Below, in pieces: positions 52,283 to 61,500 of a stretch of 64,000 nt of DNA. The notes beneath the pieces are model-generated. The model was not told the origin of the DNA, searched no databases, and was given only the letters and a program-made list of their open reading frames with translations. Every line of letters begins with the position of its first letter. Positions within the stretch are counted from its first letter, which is position 1. This DNA comes from Eggerthellales bacterium (lineage in GTDB: Bacteria > Actinomycetota > Coriobacteriia > Coriobacteriales > Eggerthellaceae). The position numbers and the translations under genes are program-made. The stretch covers positions 1-64,000 of the forward strand of contig JAQXVU010000048.1 in NCBI GenBank assembly GCA_029225085.1, read 5' to 3'.

Positions 52283-53764
52283 CTATCCTAGGGCCTGCCA
52301 GCAGCGAACGATGCAGGTGCGGGTGGCGTCATCGGCGTTGCCCGAGGCTTGCATGGTGGCAGTGTCGTCGATGTTCATGGCGGTGACGATGGTCTGCCTA
52401 TCTCCGTAGGAGCACAGGACGTCGCCGTAGCTCTCTATGTCGTTGTGCAGCGAGAGGGTGCAGAAGGTCTGCTCCTTCAGGTCGACGGCAGCGACGGCGG
52501 TGTTCGACTTCACCATGAACAGCCCGTTGCACCAGCAGGGTGCCACGGTGGGGGTGCGGCCGAAGCGGAACCACTTGGCGTTGTCGTAGTCGTCGTCCTT
52601 GGGCTTAGACAGCGGTGTGTAGGTGCCTAGGTTCGCGATGCCTCCGCCGTAGTTGTAGATGTTCTGGAAGGAGAAGGTGAACCCGGTAGGGCCAAAGCCA
52701 GCCTCGAGAGGTGTCATGAGGGAAGGTAGGGTGATGCTGTTCAGGACCTCGTCGGTGGTTTCGGACAAATGCACCAGCTGGTAGTAGGAGGAGCCGTTGG
52801 GGTGTCGTGGGGTCAGGACGATGCCCTTGTTGGTGGGATACAGGGCCGTGGCGAAGCGCCCGGTAGAGGTGTACACCGTCTTGCTCTCCGAGAGCTTGGT
52901 GAACAGGGCGGCCTTTACCTGGGAGTCCTCATAGGTGGCATCGCCGGAAAGGGAGGGGCGCAGCTGCCAGTAGGCGTGGGCGCCAACAGCGGCGAGGCTG
53001 GGAAGCTCCCAGTTGGCATCGCCGGTCTCTACCTTCACAGGTTCGCCCACCGAGGTTCCCACTACCGGTGCTGCCCAAATAGACCAGGCTCCCTGCAGGA
53101 TGTTCGATTCTGTCCAGATGATGCCGTTCTCGCACATGCGCACGTCGTAGATCTCATAGCCTTCGTCCTGCTGCATGGCCTGGCTGATGACGGTGTCGTA
53201 GGTGCCGGCGGCGATGCTGAGGATGGCGATCTTGGCGATGGGCTTGCTCTTGGTGGTTGGCACCAGGCAGGCGGCCACCGTGTCGGTGTTTGCCCAGATC
53301 AGGGTGCCGTAGGGCATGTTCAGCTCGGCAATCTGGCCAACAAGGCTCTCCTCCTTGCCCTGGTTCAGGTCGTCGAGGGAGATGACGGCGTCTTCCGGTA
53401 CCGTCAGCGTATAGATGGCGGACTTCTCGTCCTGAATGTCGCCGTACACCTTTGCGCCTGCGCCTACTGCGCCTAGGGCGGCGATGCCGGCGGCGCCGAA
53501 TAGGAGCTGACGGCGGGAGAGCAGCACCTCGCTGTTGCCTGTAGGGATGTGCAGCCCTTCCTCGTCGAAGCCCAGCTTCCTATTGTCTTCTAGAAAGCCG
53601 CCCGAAGAGATTGGCTGAGGACCTGCGGTGGGAGGAGTGGTCTTGCCAGATCCCTGGGGCGAGACGGAGGGGCGCCTTCCTGCAGAGGATGTGTTCCTGC
53701 GCTGATTGGAAGGGGCGGACTTCTTCCGCTGGTTCAGCGGGGTCTTTCGCGGCGTGTTCGCCAT
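52283..53764 (-). CDS. Tat-signal exported or anchored beta-rich protein
   Basis: A 493-aa protein. An unusual basic, Pro/Ser-rich cytoplasmic tail of about 80 residues precedes a twin-arginine motif (SRRQLLF, residues 83-89) and hydrophobic segment. The rest is beta-rich, with recurring strand blocks (IAKIAILSIAAGTYDTVI, IIWTESNILQGAWSIWAAP, VLTPRHPNGSSYYQLVHL) suggesting a beta-propeller. GAAGGGAGG lies upstream of ATG. It is followed by the small Cys-rich gene. It may read out or scaffold something at the membrane surface; no catalytic residues were recognised. Confidence 0.8.
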   Translation of the reverse strand: MANTPRKTPLNQRKKSAPSNQRRNTSSAGRRPSVSPQGSGKTTPPTAGPQPISSGGFLEDNRKLGFDEEGLHIPTGNSEVLLSRRQLLFGAAGIAALGAVGAGAKVYGDIQDEKSAIYTLTVPEDAVISLDDLNQGKEESLVGQIAELNMPYGTLIWANTDTVAACLVPTTKSKPIAKIAILSIAAGTYDTVISQAMQQDEGYEIYDVRMCENGIIWTESNILQGAWSIWAAPVVGTSVGEPVKVETGDANWELPSLAAVGAHAYWQLRPSLSGDATYEDSQVKAALFTKLSESKTVYTSTGRFATALYPTNKGIVLTPRHPNGSSYYQLVHLSETTDEVLNSITLPSLMTPLEAGFGPTGFTFSFQNIYNYGGGIANLGTYTPLSKPKDDDYDNAKWFRFGRTPTVAPCWCNGLFMVKSNTAVAAVDLKEQTFCTLSLHNDIESYGDVLCSYGDRQTIVTAMNIDDTATMQASGNADDATRTCIVRCWQALG

Positions 53765-53823
53765 GTCCTTCCCTCCTTCTCCTTGGTGAATGTCGGCTGT
53801 TGGTGCTGCGTGACTTTGCAGTT

Positions 53824-53875
53824 GCCCGCTAGCGAGGTCGCATATTTGGTAAACGCCAGCTAACGAGGCCGTATG
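53824..53875. repeat. 31-bp degenerate direct repeat between divergent genes
   Basis: GCCCGCTAGCGAGGTCGCAT (53824) and GCCAGCTAACGAGGCCGTAT (53855) share 16 of 20 bases. They lie between the Tat-protein and response-regulator promoters. Confidence 0.6.
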
Positions 53876-54002
53876 CTTATTGTGTCGTTTCCTTCTGAGG
53901 GAAAAGGCCCCAGAAGGCCAATTGCTATAATAACCTCAAACATCAGCAGTTATGTGCTTTCCTTTCATGGGGGAGCCCCTTTACGATAATGGAGGCTAAT
54001 CT

Positions 54003-54713
54003 ATGACCACTTCCTCTGACACTCGTCGCATTCTCCTTGTCGAGGATGAGAAGGCCATTCGCGATGCCGTGGCAGCATATCTCGAGAGGGAGAACTACTG
54101 GGTTTCCGCCGTAGGCGATGGCCAGGAGGCTCTCGAAGAGTTCTCTCGCCATCACTTCGATCTGGTGGTGCTCGACCTGATGCTCCCTAAGGTTCCCGGC
54201 GAGCGCGTGTGCCGCGCCATCAGGGACAACTCCGACGTGCCCATCATCATGCTCACCGCAAAGGGTGAGGTAGAGGACCGCATCATCGGCCTCGAGCTGG
54301 GCGCTGATGATTATCTGGTGAAGCCCTTCAGCCCCCGCGAGCTGGTTGCCCGCGTTCGCGCCCTGCTGCGCCGCGTGCACTCCGATTCCGAGCCTCAGCG
54401 TGAGGTGCTTGAATTTGGCGAGCTCACCATCGACGTTTCCGGCCATAAGGTGCTGGTCTCCGGCGAGGAGGTAGACCTCACCGCTTCTGAGTTCAAGCTG
54501 CTCACCACCCTTTCCCGCTATCCCGGCAGGGTCTATTCCCGCATGGAACTGGTAGAGAAGGTCCTGGGCTACGACTTCGAGGGCTATGAGCGCACCATCG
54601 ACTCCCATGTGAAGAACCTTCGCGCCAAGCTGGGCGACAACCCCCGCAACCCCAAGTGGCTGCATACCGTGCATGGCGTGGGCTATCGCTTCGAGGATCC
54701 TACCAAGGCCTAA
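54003..54713 (+). CDS. OmpR-family response regulator
   Basis: A 236-aa two-domain regulator: receiver with acidic pocket LVEDE, phospho-acceptor Asp58 (VVLDLMLPK), Thr in MLTAK and Lys in LVKPFSP; then a winged-helix domain (YERTIDSHVKNLRAKLG, HGVGYRFE). GGAGG lies seven bases before ATG. The kinase gene follows, but a strong terminator hairpin stands between them. Confidence 0.96.
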   Translation: MTTSSDTRRILLVEDEKAIRDAVAAYLERENYWVSAVGDGQEALEEFSRHHFDLVVLDLMLPKVPGERVCRAIRDNSDVPIIMLTAKGEVEDRIIGLELGADDYLVKPFSPRELVARVRALLRRVHSDSEPQREVLEFGELTIDVSGHKVLVSGEEVDLTASEFKLLTTLSRYPGRVYSRMELVEKVLGYDFEGYERTIDSHVKNLRAKLGDNPRNPKWLHTVHGVGYRFEDPTKA

Positions 54714-54728
54714 GCGAAGCGCTTGTGT

Positions 54729-54769
54729 GCCCGGCTCTTGTCCCGCCAGCGACGAGAGCCGGGCTTTTT
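54729..54769 (+). terminator. intrinsic terminator between response regulator and kinase
   Basis: A 14-bp stem including one wobble (54729-54742 with 54751-54764), an eight-base loop and TTTTT. Partial readthrough would give less kinase than regulator. Confidence 0.9.
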
Positions 54770-54803
54770 CGTCTGAGAAGAGCAGAAGAGGAAAGGTTAG
54801 CTT

Positions 54804-56405
54804 GTGGGTAACTGGAGCGGCAAGAGCCCGTTAGAAGTTGTGGAAGTGGGGCCCATTCCCGAGGACAAGGGGCAGAAGCGGGGCGGCTCTCGTGGTCTGA
54901 AGAGCTTTTCGGAAGCTTCCTTCACCACTAAGGTCATGGGCTCCTTCGCCTTTATTTCCTTCCTGACCATTTTGGTGGCCTTCGGAGTGCTGTCCTTCGT
55001 GTGGGAGCAGCACTTCCAGGAGTACACCCATGACAATATGGAACGCTTGGCTCAGAGCGTTGCCACCTCGGTGGAAGAGGAGCTTGACGGCTCCCGTGGC
55101 CGCTGGAACGACGAGGTGGTGCATCCCGGTCAGTCCGCAGCTCGTCTGAACGATGGCGTGAACGTGCAGATCGTGGCTTCTGACGGAACCGTGTACTTCG
55201 ACAGCTCCCAGAGCAAGGACGGCCTGACCAAGGGGCTGAACTCGCCCAACAGCTCTCGCAGCCATATGGTCTCTGCGCCCATTACGGAAGATGGGGTGCA
55301 GGTGGGCATGGTGAACGTGTGGGTGTATGGGTCCGACACCTTGCTCACCGAGGCTGACCAGGAGTTCAGGGATCAGTCCTACGCTGGTATGCTCATGGCC
55401 ATCGTGTTGGGCATCATCATCTCCCTGATCGTGGGCTTCGTGTTCGCGCGAACATTGGTCGATCCCATCAACCGCATCACCCGCACAGCTAAGGCCATCA
55501 AGGAAGGCGACGAGGGGGCCCGCACCGGCATGCGGGGCAACGATGAGATCGCCCGTTTGGGCGAGACCTTCGATGCCATGGCCGATTCCATTGCCAAGGA
55601 CCGCCAGATGGAGCGCCGTCTCACCACCGATGTGGCCCATGAGCTGCGCACGCCCCTTATGGCCATTCAAGCCACGGTAGAGGCGATGGTCGACGGCGTC
55701 TTCGAGCCCGATGCTGAGCGCCTGGCCACCATCGATGCCGAGGTGCAGCGCCTGAGCCGTCTGGTCGATGCTCAGCTGAAGTTGTCGCGCCTCGAGAATC
55801 GCAAGACCCCCATCAACAAGGAGAAGGTGAATCTGGGCGACGTCATCACCGACGTGTACGCCACCCACGAGGCCTACGTGAAGGACGCCGGCCTCGACTT
55901 CTACTTCGAGAAGCAGGACGACGTGTACGTGTATGGCGATGCGGACATGCTGCGTCAGGCTACGGCGAACCTCATTTCCAACGCAGTGCGCTACACGCCC
56001 CAGGGAAGCGTGACCCTGAAGGTGTCGAAGGGCGACATCATGGCGTCCATTCAGGTGAAGGATACGGGCATCGGTCTTTCAACCGAGGAGGCTAAGCGCG
56101 TGTTCGACCGATTCTGGCGCGCAGATGAGGGAAGAAATCGTGCTCAGGGCGGCCTCGGTGTCGGTTTGTCGGTTGTTAAGGAAATCGTAGACCGTCATAA
56201 TGGTTGGGTCAGAGTGGAAGGAAAGAAGGGCGAGGGAGCAACCTTCACCATTCTCATTCCCCTGTACGAGGATCGCAGCCAGCCTGCCGGCAAGCAGGGT
56301 AAGCAGAATAAGCAGGCCAAGCAGAATAAGCAGGCCAAGCAAGCCAAGCAGGTGAAGCAGAAGAAGAGCCGTAACGGCCGTTCCTCTAAACAAGATCGGG
56401 TATAA
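54804..56405 (+). CDS. sensor histidine kinase with Lys-Gln repeat tail
   Basis: A 533-aa kinase: a 40-residue cytoplasmic lead, membrane helix about 46-67, extracellular sensor about 70-190, second helix 194-215 and HAMP 216-268. The phospho-acceptor is His279 (DVAHELRTPLM), followed by an ATPase domain (NLISNAVRYTPQG, DTGIGLS, GLGVGLSVVKEIV). After the catalytic core comes a basic Lys/Gln tail made of KQx triplets and ending in KSRNGRSSKQ. GTG 54804 follows AAAGG at seven bases. It partners with the preceding regulator; the stimulus is unknown. Confidence 0.95.
   Translation: MGNWSGKSPLEVVEVGPIPEDKGQKRGGSRGLKSFSEASFTTKVMGSFAFISFLTILVAFGVLSFVWEQHFQEYTHDNMERLAQSVATSVEEELDGSRGRWNDEVVHPGQSAARLNDGVNVQIVASDGTVYFDSSQSKDGLTKGLNSPNSSRSHMVSAPITEDGVQVGMVNVWVYGSDTLLTEADQEFRDQSYAGMLMAIVLGIIISLIVGFVFARTLVDPINRITRTAKAIKEGDEGARTGMRGNDEIARLGETFDAMADSIAKDRQMERRLTTDVAHELRTPLMAIQATVEAMVDGVFEPDAERLATIDAEVQRLSRLVDAQLKLSRLENRKTPINKEKVNLGDVITDVYATHEAYVKDAGLDFYFEKQDDVYVYGDADMLRQATANLISNAVRYTPQGSVTLKVSKGDIMASIQVKDTGIGLSTEEAKRVFDRFWRADEGRNRAQGGLGVGLSVVKEIVDRHNGWVRVEGKKGEGATFTILIPLYEDRSQPAGKQGKQNKQAKQNKQAKQAKQVKQKKSRNGRSSKQDRV
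56292..56363 (+). repeat. 9/18-bp repeats encoding the kinase Lys-Gln tail
   Basis: AAGCAGAATAAGCAGGCC occurs twice in tandem, exactly (56301-56318 and 56319-56336), flanked by further AAGCAG units every nine bases. Confidence 0.9.
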
Positions 56406-56468
56406 GGCAAGAAGGCGCAGGTGCGCCGGGCGGTACGAGCCGCAGCAACGCATGAGGGAGATGTACGC

Positions 56469-57341
56469 ATGTCTAAGATTGACATCAAGCCAGATTCTCA
56501 GGGCAAAGTAAGGGATATGTACGATTTGGGCGATAAGCTCCTGGTTGTCGCCACGGACCGTATTTCCGCTTTCGACTACGTTCTTCCCGACGAGATTCCT
56601 TACAAGGGTCGCGTCCTGAACCAGCTCTCCGTATTCTGGTTCGAGCTTCTCGATGGCATCGTCGAGAACCACCTCATCTCCGCCGACGTGGCTGACCTGC
56701 CTGAGAAGTTCAAGCCCTACTCTGACTACCTCGAGGGCCGCTTCATGCTGGTGCGCAAGTGCCAGATGTTCCCCATCGAGTGCATCGTCCGCGGTTACCT
56801 TACCGGCTCCGGCCTGAAGGAGTACCAGAAGAGCCAGACCGTCTGTGGTTTGCCTCTGCCTGCTGGCCTGGTGAACTCCTCTAAGATCCCCGAGACCATC
56901 TTCACCCCTTCCACCAAGGCTGACCTGGGCGATCACGACGAGAACATCGACTTCGAGACCGCCGCTAAGCTCTGCGGCACCGAAGAGGCTGAGAAGCTGC
57001 GCGATCTGACCATTCAGATCTACACCAAGGCAGCCGAGCATGCTAAGAGCAAGGGCATCATCATCGCCGACACCAAGCTGGAGTTCGGCCAGATCGATGG
57101 CAAGATCATCCTGGCAGACGAGGTTCTGACCCCCGATTCCTCTCGCTTCTGGGCAGCTGACCTGTACAAGGAGGGCGAGGAGCAGGCAAGCTTCGACAAG
57201 CAGTTCGTCCGCAACTGGCTCAACGCCAACTGGGACCGCACTGGCGAGCCTCCTCACATGCCTGCCGACATCATCGAGAAGACTTCCGAGAAGTACATCG
57301 CTGCATACGAGACCATCACGGGCAAAGCTTTTCAGCGCTAA
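56469..57341 (+). CDS. purC: SAICAR synthase
   Basis: A 290-aa phosphoribosylaminoimidazole-succinocarboxamide synthase of purine synthesis. Recognisable segments are QGKVRDMYDLGDKLLVVATD, ECIVRGYLTGSGLKEY and IIADTKLEFGQIDGKIILAD. The earlier open frame (from 56421) lacks a ribosome-binding site. ATG 56469 has GAGGGAG eight bases upstream and begins at the family N-terminus. Confidence 0.96.
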   Translation: MSKIDIKPDSQGKVRDMYDLGDKLLVVATDRISAFDYVLPDEIPYKGRVLNQLSVFWFELLDGIVENHLISADVADLPEKFKPYSDYLEGRFMLVRKCQMFPIECIVRGYLTGSGLKEYQKSQTVCGLPLPAGLVNSSKIPETIFTPSTKADLGDHDENIDFETAAKLCGTEEAEKLRDLTIQIYTKAAEHAKSKGIIIADTKLEFGQIDGKIILADEVLTPDSSRFWAADLYKEGEEQASFDKQFVRNWLNANWDRTGEPPHMPADIIEKTSEKYIAAYETITGKAFQR

Positions 57342-57402
57342 GCTCAAAAACTCTCGTATACTAGTACGAATGCGACAGAACGAGAAGGATGGATAGCCTT
57401 TT

Positions 57403-58065
57403 ATGACACGACGCAATCCGCGCAACGAGCGCTACACCAATGAGAATATGGCGCCTAAGGGTCAGACCCGCAAGAGCGCCGCTGCCGCCAAGCCCAAGAG
57501 GGATGCCGGCAGCACCACTATGACTGCGGCAGACAAGTCTAAGCAGGACAAGGAGAAGAAGCTTTCCCGCAAGGAGCGCAAGGAGGAGAGCCAAGAGGCC
57601 TTCCGTGCCATGGGCCCTCGCGCTCGCGAGAAGTACCTCGAGGACGAGTACGTTCGCTGGAACACCTGGCGTAAGCGTACGGTGATGATCGCCTTCATCG
57701 CCCTGTTCATCGCCATGATCTACCAGTACTCTTTGCCACCGGCAGCTCAGAACCTGGCCATCAATGTCGTGCTCTGGATCCTCCCCTTCGCCGCCATTGG
57801 CGTAGGCATCTGGATCTCCTTCGCACGCCAGCGTCCGCTGGGCCGCTTGCTGGGTATTGAGTACGGCAAGAAGGGTCGTGAGCTTCAGCGTAAGACTCAC
57901 AAGGAGCGCCAGGAGTCTATCAAGAAGGCGATGGAAGAGGACGAGGCTCGCGTAAAGGCACGTGTTCAGGAGAAGAACGACCGCGATGCCGAGCGTCAGA
58001 TGCGCAAGCTGCGCGCACGCGTTGCCGCCGAGCAGGAGAAAGAGCAGAAGCAGCAGCAGAAGTAG
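57403..58065 (+). CDS. basic two-helix membrane protein, unknown function
   Basis: A 220-aa protein. A very basic, Lys/Arg/Ser/Ala-rich N-terminus (1-90) is followed by two membrane helices (about 92-110 and 116-140). A charged coiled-coil C-terminus ends in Gln/Lys runs (KQQQK). Both ends should face the cytoplasm. It follows purC by 61 bp. A nucleic-acid- or ribosome-associated role could be guessed from the charge, but nothing proves it. Confidence 0.78.
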   Translation: MTRRNPRNERYTNENMAPKGQTRKSAAAAKPKRDAGSTTMTAADKSKQDKEKKLSRKERKEESQEAFRAMGPRAREKYLEDEYVRWNTWRKRTVMIAFIALFIAMIYQYSLPPAAQNLAINVVLWILPFAAIGVGIWISFARQRPLGRLLGIEYGKKGRELQRKTHKERQESIKKAMEEDEARVKARVQEKNDRDAERQMRKLRARVAAEQEKEQKQQQK

Positions 58066-58090
58066 CCTGCGTTCTTTTAAGCAACAATGG

Positions 58091-58121
58091 GGGAGAGATG
58101 CCTGTTCAGGGCGTCTCTCCC
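58091..58121 (+). terminator. terminator after the basic membrane-protein gene
   Basis: A 12-bp stem with one wobble (58091-58102 with 58110-58121), followed by TGTCGTTT. Confidence 0.7.
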
Positions 58122-58164
58122 TGTCGTTTACAGGGGTCTGAAGCCTACGTGAGGAGTGATAGCC

Positions 58165-58950
58165 ATGAGGCTGGTTTCGTGGAATGTGAACGGACTTCGA
58201 GCCTGTGTGAAGAAGGGCTTCGAAGAGACCTTCGACGTGCTGGGTGCCGATATCGTGGCCCTGCAGGAGACGAAGCTGCAGGAGGGGCAGATAGACCTGC
58301 AGTTCCCCGGCTTCAGCTCCTACTGGAGCTACGCCGAGAAGAAGGGCTATTCTGGCACTGTGGTGTTCACCAAGGAGGAGCCCCTGCAGGTGCTGCATGG
58401 CCTGGGCGTTCCCCATCTCGACACGGAGGGTCGCATCGTGGCCCTGGAGTTCCCCGGCTTCTGGTTCGTGAACGTGTACACGCCCAATGCCCAGAACGGT
58501 CTGGCTCGCATCGATCATCGTATGGAATGGGACGATGCTTTCCGAGAGTTCTGCGCTAACCTGCGTCTGGGCCAGCTACCCGATGGCGGTACGGCAACGC
58601 CGAAGCCCGTGGTCATGTGCGGCGACTTCAACGTGGCTCATGAGGAGATAGACCTGAAGAATCCCGGTCCTAACCGGGGCAACGCCGGCTTCTCCGACGA
58701 GGAGCGAGGCAAGTTCACCGACTTGCTGAATGCCGGCTTCGTAGATACCTTCCGAAGCCTGTACCCCGACAGGGAAGGTGCTTATTCCTGGTGGAGCTAC
58801 CGGTTCAATGCCCGGGCCAACAACGCGGGATGGCGTATCGACTACTTCCTAGTGTCTGACGACCTGGCTGATAAGGTGCAGGGTGCGGATATCTACGGGG
58901 AGATTCTGGGATCCGACCACTGCCCGGTGGCCCTCGATCTGAACTTGTAG
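58165..58950 (+). CDS. xth: exodeoxyribonuclease III family AP endonuclease
   Basis: A 261-aa Mg-dependent repair nuclease that cuts at abasic sites. The fold's key segments are all present: LVSWNVNGLRACVKKGF, ALQETKLQ, VMCGDFNVAHEEIDL, GWRIDYFLVS and GSDHCPVALDL. ATG 58165 has GAGGAG eight bases upstream; GTG 58156 overlaps that site. Confidence 0.94.
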   Translation: MRLVSWNVNGLRACVKKGFEETFDVLGADIVALQETKLQEGQIDLQFPGFSSYWSYAEKKGYSGTVVFTKEEPLQVLHGLGVPHLDTEGRIVALEFPGFWFVNVYTPNAQNGLARIDHRMEWDDAFREFCANLRLGQLPDGGTATPKPVVMCGDFNVAHEEIDLKNPGPNRGNAGFSDEERGKFTDLLNAGFVDTFRSLYPDREGAYSWWSYRFNARANNAGWRIDYFLVSDDLADKVQGADIYGEILGSDHCPVALDLNL

Positions 58951-59213
58951 TTGGCCAGTTGTTTCCGTGGGTCAGCCTGGCTTGCGGGTGCCGCTGTCCC
59001 GCGGCTTCTGCCTGATTCTGCAGTCGGCTTCCCCTTTGCGGGAGGTGTACTACAATAGCGGGAAGCTTGCGACCTGCGCGTCCTGAGTGGCTGTTTTGTC
59101 TCAGGGCAGATTGACGTCGCAGGTGCGTGAGATAGATTGCTGCCGCAGACGCGGGAAAGCTGCTGGTATATGTTCTCGGCGTTTTCGCCGATTGTGTTTG
59201 AAAGGGTTTTACC

Positions 59214-59777
59214 TTGGATAGGGAAAAGATTGAACAGGGCGTGCGCCTGATTCTTGAAGGTGTGGGAGAGGACCCCAACCGTGAGGGCTTGCTGAAGACC
59301 CCTGAGCGCGTGGCGAAGATGTACGAGGAGTGCTTTGCAGGTCTTACTGAAGACCCTGCTCAGTTCTTTGAGACCACCTTCGATGAGGGTCATGAGGAGA
59401 TGGTGCTGGTGCGCAACATCCCCTTCTACTCTATGTGCGAGCATCACCTGGCACCCTTCTTCGGTGTGGCCCATGTGGCCTACATCCCCGCAGCGGACGG
59501 TCGCATCTGCGGTCTGTCGAAGTTGGCGCGCCTGGTAGATTGCTATGCCAAGCGCCCTCAGGTGCAGGAGCGCCTTACCACGCAGGTTGCCGATACCTTG
59601 GTAGAGCAGCTGAGCCCACGGGGCGTCATCGTGGTTATCGAAGCAGAGCATCTGTGCATGAGCATGCGCGGCATTAAGAAGCCCGGTTCTCGCACCACCA
59701 CCAGCGCGGTTCGCGGCTCTTTCAGGAGCAATCAGGCCACTCGCGCTGAGGCTCTGTCTCTCATCTTCGCTCATTAG
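59214..59777 (+). CDS. folE: GTP cyclohydrolase I (TTG start)
   Basis: A 187-aa enzyme converting GTP to dihydroneopterin triphosphate for folate synthesis. Zinc ligands are in [13 protein letters not shown] and [31 protein letters not shown] is the family signature. The start is TTG with GAAAGGG seven bases upstream, and no in-frame ATG exists near it. The ACT protein follows closely, then menaquinone genes. Confidence 0.95.
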   Translation: MDREKIEQGVRLILEGVGEDPNREGLLKTPERVAKMYEECFAGLTEDPAQFFETTFDEGHEEMVLVRNIPFYSMCEHHLAPFFGVAHVAYIPAADGRICGLSKLARLVDCYAKRPQVQERLTTQVADTLVEQLSPRGVIVVIEAEHLCMSMRGIKKPGSRTTTSAVRGSFRSNQATRAEALSLIFAH

Positions 59778-59831
59778 TACAATACGAGGAAACTGTTTGT
59801 GGGGCTCGCCCCCGAAGGAAAGGGAAATCCT

Positions 59832-60101
59832 ATGCGTTGCGTTCTGTCTGTTCTGGGTAAGGACCGTCCTGGCATCGTTGCCGCCATGGCCAACACCCTC
59901 GGTGATGCCGGTGCCAACATCGTCGACATCTCCCAGACCATTCTGGGTGACATCTTCTCTATGACCATGATCGTCGCCATTGCCGACGACTCCGATGTCT
60001 TCAACAGCCTGCAGGAGAATCTGAAGACCACCGGCGAGGATCTGGGCGTGCAGACCGTTCTTCAGCGTGAGGATGTATTCCAGTACATGTACAAGATCTA
60101 G
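59832..60101 (+). CDS. ACT domain protein (UPF0237 type)
   Basis: An 89-aa single ACT domain: MRCVLSVLGKDRPGIVAAMA followed by NIVDISQTILGDIFSMTMIV. Proteins of this group bind small effectors, and partners are unknown. AAGGGAA lies seven bases before ATG 59832. It lies between folE and menF in what looks like one unit. Confidence 0.9.
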   Translation: MRCVLSVLGKDRPGIVAAMANTLGDAGANIVDISQTILGDIFSMTMIVAIADDSDVFNSLQENLKTTGEDLGVQTVLQREDVFQYMYKI

Positions 60102-60134
60102 TTTTGCTGGGTCTCGTTTCAACCAGAGAGAGCT

Positions 60135-61499
60135 ATGACCAAGATCTATTCGTATACCACGAGCATCGAGGCTAACGTCCTCGATGCTTTTTGCTGTTTG
60201 CAGGGCATGTTCGGGGATCAGTTCGTGTACTACGACAAGGCTTCCGATGCCCGCAGACTGGGCTTGGGCCGTTGCGTGGCCCTGCCATCCCTGCGCAATC
60301 TCGACGTGCAGACGCAGGGAGAGTTCGCTGAGGACCCGGTGTTCTTCAGCTTCAACCGCTTCGATGCCGACAACCCCAAGCCCGCCGATGACCTTATGAG
60401 CAGCTTCCCCCGCTTGCTCTACATGCTGCCCGAGGTGGTGCTGTTGGTGCGGGAGGGCCAGACCTTCCTGCAGGTGAACAGCCTGGGCCCCGTGTCCGAG
60501 AGGCGTGCTGAGCGTTTCTGCCGTGAGGCCTGCAAGGGCTCGGCTCCCGTACCCGCCCAGGTTCCCTATGAGCTTGAAGAGGACTCTTATGAGGAGTGGG
60601 AGGCCATGGTAGAAGGCGCCCTGTCCCAGATTCGGGAGGGCAAGCTGCATAAGGTGGTGCTGTCCCGCAGGCGGAAGGTGAGGTTTGACGACCCTGGCCT
60701 TTCCTCGGTCGATGCGCTGCTGAACCTGGTGGCCAGTCCCGCAAACGGCACGGTGTTCCTGTACCGCTATGACGACGTGTTCTTCTGCGGTTGCACCCCG
60801 GAGCTGTTGGTGCGCAAGGTGGGCGACGAGGTGCAGACCATGTGCCTGGCGGGTACCTGTCCCTCCTCTCCTGACCCTGATAAGCGCGCTGCCCTGGGTC
60901 AGGCGCTGCTGCGCGATCAGAAGAATCTGGCTGAGCATGCCTTCGTGGTCGATTTCATCTCTCATGTGGTGTCCCGTCTCTGCTACGACGTGGAAATCCC
61001 CGCATCTCCCCAGCTGAAGGAGCTGCCTCAGCTGCAGCATCTCTGCACGCCGGTGCAGGGCAAGATCATGAGCGGCCGCACTTTGTCCGAGCTGGCCAAC
61101 CAGCTGCATCCCACCCCTGCCCTTTCTGGTTCACCGGTGGGTCAGGCTATGATGGCCCTGCGTCAGCTCGAGCCCTATAACCGCGGATTCTTCGGCGGCA
61201 CCGCTGGCTTCGTGAACGCCTCTGGTGACGGTGAGTTCGTGGTCACCATCAGAAGCGGCGTCTTCGATGGGGAAGAGGGCTACATCTACGCGGGATGCGG
61301 CATTGTGGAAGGCAGCGTGCCTGCCGATGAGTACCAGGAGACGAACCTGAAGATGCGCACGGTGGTGGATGCCTTCGGCGGCGGATCTTCGGACGGTGTG
61401 GTACCGCGAGACGGCGCGGCGCTTCAAAATGATACAGAGCTTTGCCACGGCGCAGAGCCCTGTTGCGGTGCCGAGCCCGCTGTGAAGGAAGGGGAGTAG
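60135..61499 (+). CDS. menF: isochorismate synthase with Cys/Gly-rich tail
   Basis: A 454-aa chorismate-utilising enzyme making isochorismate for menaquinone. Family segments are KLHKVVLSRRRKV, CLAGTCPSSPDPDKR, LHPTPALSGSPVGQA, RGFFGGTAGFV and YAGCGIVEGSVPADEYQET. The last 40 or so residues are low-complexity, including two CHGAEP/CCGAEP hexapeptides encoded by 18-bp units (61443-61478). It is one base from menD, so the unit is coupled. Confidence 0.94.
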   Translation: MTKIYSYTTSIEANVLDAFCCLQGMFGDQFVYYDKASDARRLGLGRCVALPSLRNLDVQTQGEFAEDPVFFSFNRFDADNPKPADDLMSSFPRLLYMLPEVVLLVREGQTFLQVNSLGPVSERRAERFCREACKGSAPVPAQVPYELEEDSYEEWEAMVEGALSQIREGKLHKVVLSRRRKVRFDDPGLSSVDALLNLVASPANGTVFLYRYDDVFFCGCTPELLVRKVGDEVQTMCLAGTCPSSPDPDKRAALGQALLRDQKNLAEHAFVVDFISHVVSRLCYDVEIPASPQLKELPQLQHLCTPVQGKIMSGRTLSELANQLHPTPALSGSPVGQAMMALRQLEPYNRGFFGGTAGFVNASGDGEFVVTIRSGVFDGEEGYIYAGCGIVEGSVPADEYQETNLKMRTVVDAFGGGSSDGVVPRDGAALQNDTELCHGAEPCCGAEPAVKEGE

Positions 61500-61500
61500 C

